DNA of 7,304 nt from Verrucomicrobia bacterium UBA3063 (lineage in GTDB: Bacteria > Verrucomicrobiota > Verrucomicrobiia > Methylacidiphilales > Verrucolacustridaceae), in assembly GCA_002366885.1 (NCBI GenBank), contig DFCD01000033.1:1-7304 (forward strand). The letters run 5' to 3'. Every line of letters begins with the position of its first letter. The stretch's first letter is position 1. The notes beneath the pieces are model-generated. The model saw only the letters and a list, made by a program, of their open reading frames with translations, searched no databases and was not told the origin of the DNA. Made by a program: the position numbers and the translations under genes. Positions 1 through 5,653 of this stretch are shown here, piece by piece.

Positions 1-140
1 GAATCTCCTGGCCCCAACTCGAGTTCCTGATGAACAACAATCACCAGCTGGGCGGCATGTTCCTCGTTGGCCTCGCCACCATTCTGAGCCGCCGGGTGCG
101 GGAAATGAACCGCAAGTACGTGGACGCCGCCCGGATCTAA
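1..140 (+). CDS. C-terminal end of a probable cyclic-nucleotide-binding-domain protein (5' partial)
   Basis: The frame whose codons begin at base 3 is open from the window edge and stops at TAA 138-140, giving 45 visible residues. They form an amphipathic, basic helical tail containing LATILSRRVREMN. In Crp/Fnr-type cNMP-binding proteins the helix closing the beta-roll often has this style, with Leu-Ala followed by Arg-rich turns and a late Asn. No helix-turn-helix follows, so the protein would be a ligand-sensing domain alone, or the tail of a larger signalling protein. The next gene starts 21 bp downstream on the same strand and may be co-transcribed, which would link it to the partner-switching genes. 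The family call rests on a short fragment and is tentative. The existence of a coding tail is better supported than its identity. Confidence 0.5.
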   Translation, partial: ISWPQLEFLMNNNHQLGGMFLVGLATILSRRVREMNRKYVDAARI

Positions 141-161
141 GCACCCCACTCCTTCCCACCC

Positions 162-776
162 ATGGAGCAACTGGAAATCAAGCGGGACGGGCTCGGAACC
201 CAGCTGGTTTTCTCCGGCCGGCTGGACACCGTCGCCGCCCAGTCGCTGCGCGCCCCCATCCGGACGGAGGTGGAACGAAATCCCGCCAGCCTCACCTGCA
301 ATTTTCGTGACGTGAACTATATCGGCTCGGCCGTCCTTCGCCTGATCTTTGAAGCTGCCCGGGAACTCCAGCGCCGCAACGCCCACTTCCGCGTCATGGA
401 ATGTGCCCCGGAAGTTCGCCGGGTTTTTGCCCTCACCGGCATGGATCACCTGGTGGAGGGAGGAGTCGGGCCGGATTTCACACACGAGGTCAAGGACGGG
501 ATCCTGCGCGTTTTCCTCACCGGCCGGATGGATGCGGTGAAGGTGGGTGGCATCCGCGAAGCGGTCCGCAAGCTGATCCAAAGCCACCGGGGCTCCGTCC
601 GCTTTGAGGCCTCGGCCGTGCCTTACGCGGCTTCCGCCTTCGTCCATCTGTGCATCGACGCCTCCAAGGCAGCCAAGGCCAACGGCGCCGATTTCGGGCT
701 GGAGAAGGTCGGTCCGGAGGTGGCCCAGGTCTTCCGCCTCTCCGGCCTGCAATCCCTGTTGCTTTCCGCCCAATGA
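162..776 (+). CDS. Tandem STAS-domain protein (anti-sigma factor antagonist-like)
   Basis: This 204-residue cytosolic protein is built from two STAS domains, about residues 1-100 and 105-204. Each shows the family order: an early strand ending G-R-x-D (GRLD 19-22, GRMD 121-124), a central serine loop, and a late V-x-x-V-F-x-L-[TS]-G segment (85-93 and 187-195). STAS proteins of the RsbV/SpoIIAA type bind a serine kinase and are phosphorylated on the first Ser of a D-S-[ST]-G loop. Here the loops read I-G-S-A-V (Ser56) and A-A-S-A-F (Ser158): the serine is kept, but the preceding Asp and the Gly are lost in both. No Shine-Dalgarno is evident before ATG 162. The stop codon overlaps the start of the kinase gene, which makes that kinase the natural partner. 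Role (antagonist, decoy or scaffold) is inferred; the domain assignment is firm. Confidence 0.85.
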   Translation: MEQLEIKRDGLGTQLVFSGRLDTVAAQSLRAPIRTEVERNPASLTCNFRDVNYIGSAVLRLIFEAARELQRRNAHFRVMECAPEVRRVFALTGMDHLVEGGVGPDFTHEVKDGILRVFLTGRMDAVKVGGIREAVRKLIQSHRGSVRFEASAVPYAASAFVHLCIDASKAAKANGADFGLEKVGPEVAQVFRLSGLQSLLLSAQ

Positions 777-1207
777 AACAGAAAGAGGTGCGGATCACCG
801 TGAAGAACCGGATCGAGGATCTTCTCCGGGTCAACTCGGTCTTTGAGAGCTTCGCCACCCAACACGAAATTGGCGGCAGGCTCCGCTATCACCTGCTAGT
901 TTCGATCGAGGAGATCCTCACCAACATCATCAAATACGGCTTCGACGAGGAAGGGGTGCATCCGATCCATGTCACGTTCCGCCGGGTGGACGAGCATGTC
1001 GAGATGGAGTTCGAGGACCGGGGCCGCGAATTCAACCCCCTGGAAGTGGCCGAGCCGGATCTGGAAACCCCGATCGAAAACCGCCAGCTCGGCGGCCTGG
1101 GCATCCATCTTGTCAAAAAGATGGTGGACGTGGCCACCTATCGCCGCGAGGGCGACAAAAATATCCTGTTGTTACGCAAGAGCCACTCGCCCGCGGCGGC
1201 GGCCTAA
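773..1207 (+). CDS. RsbW/SpoIIAB-like anti-sigma factor serine kinase (HATPase_c)
   Basis: This 144-residue GHKL-fold kinase should bind ATP, phosphorylate STAS antagonists and sequester a sigma factor or another target. The N-box is SIEEILTNIIKYGF, with Glu47 and Asn51. The G1 box is DRGREFNP (Asp82, Gly84, Phe87), and the G2 box is GGLGIHLVKKM (Gly107, Gly108, Gly110). Length matches stand-alone RsbW-type kinases. The start is ATG 773, which overlaps the upstream TGA as ATGA and suggests translational coupling. A GTG at 800 has GAGGTG at 785-790 before it, but using it would remove the first beta strand (VRITV), so it is less likely. Only 14 bp separate its stop from that of the convergent STAS gene. 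The final residues are a short Ala run. The sigma factor or effector it controls is not in the window. Confidence 0.9.
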   Translation: MKQKEVRITVKNRIEDLLRVNSVFESFATQHEIGGRLRYHLLVSIEEILTNIIKYGFDEEGVHPIHVTFRRVDEHVEMEFEDRGREFNPLEVAEPDLETPIENRQLGGLGIHLVKKMVDVATYRREGDKNILLLRKSHSPAAAA

Positions 1208-1221
1208 GGCGCAAACCGCCG

Positions 1222-1554
1222 TTACTTGATCGCCTCGGCCTTGGAGCCGTGGATCACGAACAGGGACGAGAATCCGCTGATATCAAAAACTTCCTTCACG
1301 TGGGGCTGGAGCGCGGCCAAGGCGATCGAACCACCGGCCGACTTCATCTTTTTCACCGCCAACAGCAGGGATCGCAGACCCGCACTGCTGATGAAATCCA
1401 GGGCGGCACAATCAATCACCAGTTTTTTCTCCCCTTGGTCGATGGAACCAATCAAAGCCTGTTCGACGGACGGGGCACTGGTGGCGTCCACCTTGCCCTG
1501 CAGTTGCACCACGGTGGCCTTGCCTTCTTTGGCGGAATGAATCTGTACGCTCAT
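1222..1554 (-). CDS. Anti-anti-sigma factor, single STAS domain (RsbV/SpoIIAA family)
   Basis: The 110-residue product is a complete, canonical STAS domain. It has QLQGKVDATSAP early, then the DFISSAGLRSLL loop (residues 53-64), then V-K-E-V-F-D-I-S-G at 86-94. By alignment with SpoIIAA and RsbV, Ser57 is the expected phosphorylation site, with Ser56 in the usual Asp position; the SSAG variant is common. In its unphosphorylated form it should bind an RsbW-like kinase and release that kinase's target. The start is fixed: an in-frame TGA lies two codons upstream of ATG 1554 (complement of 1558-1560). No Shine-Dalgarno is clear. It converges on the kinase gene and does not share its operon, so it would be transcribed separately, probably from the 1555-1658 region. 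Pairing with that particular kinase is inferred from adjacency. Confidence 0.92.
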   Translation of the reverse strand: MSVQIHSAKEGKATVVQLQGKVDATSAPSVEQALIGSIDQGEKKLVIDCAALDFISSAGLRSLLLAVKKMKSAGGSIALAALQPHVKEVFDISGFSSLFVIHGSKAEAIK

Positions 1555-1610
1555 GGTTCATACAATCCAATAGGCTGCGGAAAGTGTCGAGCCATCAATT
1601 CACCCGTCCT

Positions 1611-1629
1611 GCGGGCTCCCCTTGCCCGC
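1611..1629 (+). promoter_or_regulatory. Small GC-rich hairpin in the apt leader
   Basis: GCGGGC at 1611-1616 and GCCCGC at 1624-1629 form a perfect 6-bp stem around a 7-base loop (TCCCCTT). It abuts a GGAGG at 1630-1634, the best Shine-Dalgarno-like string before apt, yet that string is 24 nt from the apt ATG, too far for normal use. The 104-bp gap between the STAS gene and apt must also hold the STAS promoter; I see no convincing -35/-10 pair. Any regulatory role is speculative. Confidence 0.25.
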
Positions 1630-1658
1630 GGAGGTCTCCGTCCCGATGATGCTTTCCC

Positions 1659-2195
1659 ATGTCCCCGGATCCCCTCCTCCCTCATATCCGCAACGTCCCG
1701 GACTATCCCAAGAAAGGGATTCTTTTTCGCGATATCACCCCGCTGCTGGGCCATGCCCAAGCCCTGCGGGACGCCTGTTGGCGGATGGCGGCCCCCTTCG
1801 AAATGCGTCCCCCTGAACTGGTGGCGGGCATTGAGGCCCGCGGCTTCATCCTGGGCGGGATTGTCGCCCATCTTTTGGGGGCAGGCTTCATCCCGATCCG
1901 GAAACCCGGAAAACTGCCGGCCAAATCGGTCAGCCGGGAATACGCGTTGGAGTACGGCTCAGGCACGCTGGAGTTGCATCAGGACTGCGTGAAAAAAGGC
2001 CAGAGGGTTCTGCTCGTTGACGATCTGGTGGCCACCGGAGGATCCGCGGAGGCGGCGGTGCTTCTGCTCCGCTCTCTGGGGGCGGTGGTCGAGGCGGGAT
2101 CCTTCCTCGTGGACCTCCCCGATCTGGGCGGAAAAAAACGGCTGGAGACCATCGGCCTGAAATTCCACGCCCTTCTCTCCTTCCCCGGCGAGTGA
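1659..2195 (+). CDS. apt: Adenine phosphoribosyltransferase
   Basis: This 178-residue cytosolic enzyme joins adenine to PRPP to make AMP and pyrophosphate (purine salvage). The type I phosphoribosyltransferase PRPP loop is plain: VLLVDDLVATGGSA at residues 117-130. Apt-specific sequence includes DYPKKGILFRDITPLL (15-30), G-I-E-A-R-G-F (57-63) and RKPGKLP (81-87). Length fits the family (about 170-185). An in-frame TGA at 1647-1649 means ATG 1659 is the first possible ATG. No well-placed Shine-Dalgarno precedes it. Two out-of-frame ATGs at 1646 and 1649 lie nearer the GGAGG of 1630-1634. The downstream aldo/keto reductase starts within the stop codon (GTGA), so the two are probably one transcript and translationally coupled, though no shared pathway is obvious. 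Confidence 0.95.
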   Translation: MSPDPLLPHIRNVPDYPKKGILFRDITPLLGHAQALRDACWRMAAPFEMRPPELVAGIEARGFILGGIVAHLLGAGFIPIRKPGKLPAKSVSREYALEYGSGTLELHQDCVKKGQRVLLVDDLVATGGSAEAAVLLLRSLGAVVEAGSFLVDLPDLGGKKRLETIGLKFHALLSFPGE

Positions 2196-3376
2196 TTCCC
2201 ACCCGACGCTTCGGCAGGACCGGTCTTCCCATGCCGGTTCTGACCTGCGGGGGCATGCGCTTTCAGCACCGCTGGGAGGAGGATCCACCCCAGCCGATCC
2301 CGCCGGAAAATCAGGCGAATCTCGAACGCATCATCGCCCGGGCGCTGGAACTCGGAATCCGCCACATCGAAACCGCCCGCGGTTACGGCACGTCGGAGGT
2401 CCAGCTTGGACCCATCCTCCGAAAGCTTCCGCGCGAATCGTTCATTCTCCAGACCAAGGTCGCGCCCCAGGCGAGTCCCGAGGAGTTTGAAAAGATTTTC
2501 CGGATTTCCCTTTCGCGGCTGGGGCTCCCCTGGGTGGATCTTCTTTCCCTGCACGGGGTGAACGACCGCGAAACCGCCGACTGGTCCGTCCGGCCCGGCG
2601 GCTGCCTCGAGCGCGCCCGCCAATGGCAAAAGCAGGGACTCTGCCGGCACGTCGGGTTTTCCACCCATGGCCCGCCAGATCTCGTCGAGGAACTGGTGAC
2701 GGGGAACCGCTTCGATTATGTGAATCTCCACTGGTACTACATCTTTCAGGAGCACACGCGGTCGTTGGAGGCCGCCCGGCGAAACGACATGGGCGTGTTC
2801 ATCATCAGCCCCAATGACAAAGGCGGCATGCTCTACCAACCCCCCGAACGACTGAGACAACTCACTGCCCCCCTCTCCCCCATGGCTTTCAACGTCCTCT
2901 TTTGCCTGCGTCGACCCGAGATCCATACCCTCTCGATCGGGGCGGCTCGCCCCGAGGATTTTGATGAGCACATTCAGGCGGTCGCGAGGATCCCCGAGAC
3001 CGGAAACCTTCTCCCGCCGATCGAGCAACGGCTGCAAAACCGATGGGAGGAGGCCATGCCCGCTGCATGGCGAACCTCATGGGACCACGGACTGCCTCAC
3101 TGGTCCGAGGCTCCCGGCCAGGCGAACCTTCGCGAAATCCTGCGCCTTCACCATCTGGCCTTGGCCTATGACTTGGCGGAGTACGGAAGGATGCGTTACA
3201 ACCTCCTCGGCCAGGGCGGTCACTGGTTCCCGGGAAAGTCCTTGGATGGTCTTACCGCCGAAGACTTGCGACCCGCATTGGAAAACTGCCCCGATCCCAA
3301 GGAAACCCTGCACCGCCTCCTCGCCGCCCGGGATCTGTTTGCCGGGGAGAAAAAGCAGCGATTGTCCTCCGCCTAG
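2192..3376 (+). CDS. Aldo/keto reductase family protein with C-terminal helical extension
   Basis: This 394-residue protein starts at GTG 2192, inside the apt stop codon. The start is supported by the typical N-terminus RRFGRTGLPMPVLTCGGMRF. The (beta/alpha)8 reductase domain spans about residues 1-270. Of the usual Asp-Tyr-Lys-His tetrad, Tyr65, Lys89 and His121 (DLLSLHG) are present, but the Asp position is Glu60 in HIETARGYG. VGFSTHG (154-160) and SIGAARPEDFDEH (248-260) match later family segments, the last being near the NADP-binding region. The closest general group is the COG1453-like predicted oxidoreductases, many of which end in a ferredoxin-like Cys cluster. Here the extra ~120 residues have no CxxC pattern. 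Substrate is unknown. Weak activity or a non-classical reaction is possible, but HIETARGYG may be normal for its subfamily. Confidence 0.88.
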   Translation: MIPTRRFGRTGLPMPVLTCGGMRFQHRWEEDPPQPIPPENQANLERIIARALELGIRHIETARGYGTSEVQLGPILRKLPRESFILQTKVAPQASPEEFEKIFRISLSRLGLPWVDLLSLHGVNDRETADWSVRPGGCLERARQWQKQGLCRHVGFSTHGPPDLVEELVTGNRFDYVNLHWYYIFQEHTRSLEAARRNDMGVFIISPNDKGGMLYQPPERLRQLTAPLSPMAFNVLFCLRRPEIHTLSIGAARPEDFDEHIQAVARIPETGNLLPPIEQRLQNRWEEAMPAAWRTSWDHGLPHWSEAPGQANLREILRLHHLALAYDLAEYGRMRYNLLGQGGHWFPGKSLDGLTAEDLRPALENCPDPKETLHRLLAARDLFAGEKKQRLSSA

Positions 3377-3381
3377 GCCCC

Positions 3382-3394
3382 GGGGTCAGACCCC
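3382..3394. terminator. GC-rich palindrome between convergent genes, candidate bidirectional terminator
   Basis: GGGGT at 3382-3386 and ACCCC at 3390-3394 pair around CAG, in the 19-bp gap between the stops of the aldo/keto reductase (+) and the lycopene cyclase (-). The element reads nearly the same on both strands, so it could form a hairpin in either transcript. There is no T-tract on either side, so classic Rho-independent termination is not well supported. Position and symmetry are the evidence. Confidence 0.4.
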
Positions 3395-3395
3395 C

Positions 3396-4130
3396 CTACC
3401 TCAGCCCGGTCGGAAGCAAAATCAGGAAGGTTTGGGCGACCAACAGACTGGTGATGTAAAAAAAGGCCGCCTCCTCCCAGGGCATGACACCCCGGATTTT
3501 CCACCCGGTGATCTGGTCTTCGTCAAAGAACCAGATCCCCTTGCCGATGGCAATCCAGTCGGCCACGCAAAGGTAGGTGCCGATCACGAGGGTCGGAACC
3601 AGGACCTGCAACCAACACATCTTCAGCAAGGCCCCCCCCACGATCCACTGGATCCCGACGACCGGCAGGAACCAGTAGAACAAATGCCAGGCATAGTGAA
3701 TCCGGGGGTCCCGCCGGGGCCACTCTTTCAGCGCGATCCCGACGGCGATCCAAAAGATCAGGAGAATTGCGATATGCCGAATCACCTGCGGATCCCCGAT
3801 CCAGCGGGCGGGTGGCGCCCCGGCGGGCGGTTCCACCCAGCGCAGAAAAGCCCAGCTCAGCCACATCACCTCCAGGCTTTGGATGATGAAAAAGGCATAT
3901 TCCTCGATGGGCAGTTTTCCCACCCGGAACCAGACCCGTTCCCGGGGAAAATCCCAGATCCCCTTGGCCACCGCGTAGTTGTCCCAGGGCGAAGTGAAGG
4001 CCATGACGATCCCCAGGATTCCCAGCATCACCAGGACCATCTCCTGCGGCCAGATCCCGCGTCCGGAGACAAAGAAAAGAACCACCAAGAGCGGCAAGTT
4101 GAAGGCCAGATGGAATCCCAGATACGTCAT
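3396..4130 (-). CDS. Lycopene cyclase, fused CrtYc-CrtYd (two-domain membrane) type
   Basis: This 244-residue polytopic membrane protein contains two copies of the small lycopene cyclase domain. Copy one has SPWDNYAVAKGIWDF (47-61) followed by LPIEEYAFFIIQSL (73-86). Copy two has ADWIAIGKGIWFF (190-202) followed by MPWEEAAFFYITSLL (216-230). The paired P-x-E-E motifs (74-77, 217-220) are the hallmark of this family, which cyclises lycopene ends to beta- or related ionone rings. Fusion of the c and d halves is also known from archaea, Bacteroidota and fungal CarRA-type proteins. About six or seven hydrophobic spans are visible. The start is fixed by an in-frame TAG three codons upstream of ATG 4130; GAGGA (complement of 4133-4137) precedes it closely. 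No other carotenoid gene is in view. Whether one or both ends are cyclised cannot be read from sequence. Confidence 0.85.
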   Translation of the reverse strand: MTYLGFHLAFNLPLLVVLFFVSGRGIWPQEMVLVMLGILGIVMAFTSPWDNYAVAKGIWDFPRERVWFRVGKLPIEEYAFFIIQSLEVMWLSWAFLRWVEPPAGAPPARWIGDPQVIRHIAILLIFWIAVGIALKEWPRRDPRIHYAWHLFYWFLPVVGIQWIVGGALLKMCWLQVLVPTLVIGTYLCVADWIAIGKGIWFFDEDQITGWKIRGVMPWEEAAFFYITSLLVAQTFLILLPTGLR

Positions 4131-4216
4131 GATCCTCTATGGGTTTCGGTCGTTCCGCGCCGGTCGGCAAGCCAGATGTTTCCGCGGGATTCGTTTCCCT
4201 TTAAGGTCATGTCGAT
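4131..4216. promoter_or_regulatory. Divergent intergenic region between lycopene cyclase and coaB-like genes
   Basis: These 86 bp separate two divergently read genes and must hold at least part of both promoters. What can be seen are translation signals: GAGGA on the minus strand just before the cyclase ATG, and AAGG at 4203-4206 ten bases before the coaB-like ATG. I cannot point to a convincing -35/-10 pair or operator in either direction. Confidence 0.4.
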
Positions 4217-4858
4217 ATGGAAATCCTGCTGATTGCCGGCCCCGCCTCCGTGGCGCTCGATCAGGCCCGGGTCCTGACCAACCTCTCCACCGGCAAAACC
4301 GGGGTGGTGCTGGCGGAAACCCTCCGCAAACACCGCTTCCACATCACCCTTTGGTACGGCACCGGGGCCACCTATCCCCTGCCCACCGGATTGCACTCCT
4401 CCGCACGGTTCCAAACCATCCACGACCTTGAAAAACTGCTGCACAAGGCGGACCTGAAAACCTTTTCGGCCATCCTGCTTCCCGCCGCCCTGCCCGATTA
4501 CGACCTCGCTTCGGCCCATGACCTGGCCGGCAACAAGCTGGCCCGCGACAAGTGGCCCGGCCATCTCGACGGCATCCGCCTGGAACTCAAGCCCGCCCCC
4601 CGGGTTCTTCATAAAATCCGGAGCCTCGCCCCCAAGGCGAAAATCGTCGGCTGGAAATGGGAGGCGATGGGATCGCCCCAGGAACTGCTTCAATCCGCCC
4701 GGGAGCAGATCGAGGAATGCCACACGGACGCCTGCGTCCTCAACGGCCCTGCCTATGGCGAGGGCTACCTTTGGACGCCCAAGGTCGGCGCGCCGGTGCG
4801 CTGCGGCCATCCGGCCGATTTGGGAAACGCCTTGGCGGCTTTTTTGGGGCCGGCCTGA
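4217..4858 (+). CDS. CoaB-like phosphopantothenoylcysteine synthetase domain protein, stand-alone
   Basis: The 213-residue product matches the CoaB half of bifunctional CoaBC, which couples 4'-phosphopantothenate to cysteine using CTP in coenzyme A synthesis. Segments in CoaB order are: ILLIAGPASVALDQARVLTN (residues 3-22) with the conserved Asn22 and S-T-G-K-T-G (24-29); AALPDY (90-95) in place of AAVADYR; a Lys-containing stretch (Lys107, Lys112) where CoaB has K-I-K-K; VGWKWEA (144-150) for VGFAAET; and Asn176 near the end. The CoaC flavoprotein half is absent. In-frame TAA at 4202-4204 fixes ATG 4217 as the start. AAGG at 4203-4206 is a weak Shine-Dalgarno. The motifs are recognisable but diverged, so it could be a true split CoaB or a related flavoprotein-like paralogue. 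It converges on the oxidase operon with a 10-bp gap. Confidence 0.72.
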   Translation: MEILLIAGPASVALDQARVLTNLSTGKTGVVLAETLRKHRFHITLWYGTGATYPLPTGLHSSARFQTIHDLEKLLHKADLKTFSAILLPAALPDYDLASAHDLAGNKLARDKWPGHLDGIRLELKPAPRVLHKIRSLAPKAKIVGWKWEAMGSPQELLQSAREQIEECHTDACVLNGPAYGEGYLWTPKVGAPVRCGHPADLGNALAAFLGPA

Positions 4859-4868
4859 TCCGGAAGAA

Positions 4869-5519
4869 TCAGATCACGTACAGGATGGTGTAGAGAAAGA
4901 TCCAGACCACATCCACAAAGTGCCAGTAGTAGCCGGTCAGCTCCTCGCAGGTGTGGGAGCCGGTGGGCGTCTGTCCGGAAAAAAGCCGCATCTGCCGAAG
5001 GATCGCCCGCCAGGTCACAAAGAGAATCGCCAGCAACCCCAGGAACACGTGGGCTCCGTGGAAGCCCGTCATGGTGAAAAAGCAGGAACCGTAGGTTCCG
5101 TAGGTGTCGAACCACATTCCCTCATGCTTGAGATGGAGCCACTCCCAAGCCTGCACGCCGAGGAAGATGGCGCCAAACAGGGCGGTCAGACCATAGCCAA
5201 GAAGCCCGCTGCCCCCTTTCCGCATGCGCGATTCCCCCCAGTGATAGCTCACGCTGCTCGTCAGCAGGATGACGGTGTTGATAATCATCACCCAGTTCAG
5301 GAAGGTGGGGGGGATTTTGACACCGATCTCGGGAGCGCCGGGCGGGGGCCAGTTGCCGGGACCTTGCGCCAGACGCAGGACGATGTAGCCGCCAATCAGG
5401 CCGGCGAAGAGCATCGCCTCGGAAGCGAGAAACACGAGCATGCCGAATTTGGGAAGCGTGAAACGGGGGGCGCCGGAGGGGGCGGGGGCGTGACCAGCGG
5501 TCATGGCGGCAGTGCTCAT
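4869..5519 (-). CDS. ctaE: Cytochrome c oxidase subunit III
   Basis: This is a 216-residue integral membrane subunit of an aa3-type heme-copper oxidase. It is the short five-span form, with hydrophobic spans near 24-48, 71-92, 106-125, 148-170 and 196-215. Family residues visible include ASEAMLF (32-38, with Glu34), QAWEW (123-127), FFTMTGFHGAHV (147-158; His154, His157) and YYWHFVDVVWIFLY (197-210). I chose ATG 5519, 11 bp past the stop of the upstream 40-aa gene; an earlier in-frame ATG at 5573 would overlap that gene and add a non-conserved leader. A later ATG at 5504 is also possible because the first 20 residues are low-complexity Ala/Pro. It is the last visible gene of the ctaA-ctaB operon. 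Subunit III stabilises the catalytic core. Subunits I and II are not in the window. Confidence 0.93.
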   Translation of the reverse strand: MSTAAMTAGHAPAPSGAPRFTLPKFGMLVFLASEAMLFAGLIGGYIVLRLAQGPGNWPPPGAPEIGVKIPPTFLNWVMIINTVILLTSSVSYHWGESRMRKGGSGLLGYGLTALFGAIFLGVQAWEWLHLKHEGMWFDTYGTYGSCFFTMTGFHGAHVFLGLLAILFVTWRAILRQMRLFSGQTPTGSHTCEELTGYYWHFVDVVWIFLYTILYVI

Positions 5520-5530
5520 TCGTTGTCGAT

Positions 5531-5653
5531 CTAGGGTTGGATCGGCTCTTTGGCGATAATGAAATAAATCCAATACGCCGTCATCGCGAGCGTGACCGCG
5601 ATCATGATGAAGAGAAGGCGGAGATTGGCCTTGCGGACCGGATCCGGGCTCAT
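5531..5653 (-). CDS. Small single-span membrane protein of the cytochrome oxidase operon
   Basis: This 40-residue product has a charged start (DPVRKANLR), one hydrophobic span at about 11-33 (including LLFIMIAVTLAMTAYWIYF) and a short polar tail. The reading frame is open further upstream to 5839, but ATG 5653 is the sensible start: it overlaps the ctaB TGA as ATGA, and everything upstream is antiphase ctaB sequence. Oxidase operons of other bacteria often carry such mini-proteins between ctaB and subunit III (CoxF-like proteins or small oxidase assembly proteins). Operon position supports a similar role in assembly, or as an accessory subunit. I cannot assign it to a named family from sequence. 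It is certainly not a full-length subunit IV. Confidence 0.7.
   Translation of the reverse strand: MSPDPVRKANLRLLFIMIAVTLAMTAYWIYFIIAKEPIQP

Noticed and set aside
1208..1220. GGCG/CGCC mini-hairpin between the kinase and the convergent STAS gene
   Set aside because: A 4-bp stem in GC-rich DNA is expected by chance, and no T-run follows.
1561..1590. Possible minus-strand promoter for the STAS gene with a TCGACA -35-like box
   Set aside because: No acceptable -10 hexamer at 16-18 bp spacing.
1979..3037. 352-codon open frame on the minus strand, antisense to apt and the aldo/keto reductase
   Set aside because: No recognisable motif, and both sense-strand genes are firmly identified; shadow frame.
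2961..4232. 423-codon open frame on the plus strand over the end of the aldo/keto reductase and antisense to the lycopene cyclase
   Set aside because: Proline/Arg/Asp-rich composition without domains. It overlaps two well-supported genes and is explained by high GC opening the antisense frame.
4855..4872. CTGAT/ATCAG inverted repeat spanning the convergent stops of the coaB-like gene and subunit III
   Set aside because: Only a 5-bp AT-containing stem with an 8-base loop and no T-tract; too weak to call a terminator.
4518..5534. 338-codon plus-strand frame over the coaB-like gene and antisense to oxidase subunit III
   Set aside because: Low-complexity His/Gln/Gly/Pro content typical of an antisense membrane-protein frame; overlaps two recognised genes.
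5520..5573. Longer N-terminus for oxidase subunit III starting at ATG 5573
   Set aside because: It would overlap the 40-aa gene by 43 bp and add 18 residues unlike the family start; ATG 5519 fits the operon spacing.
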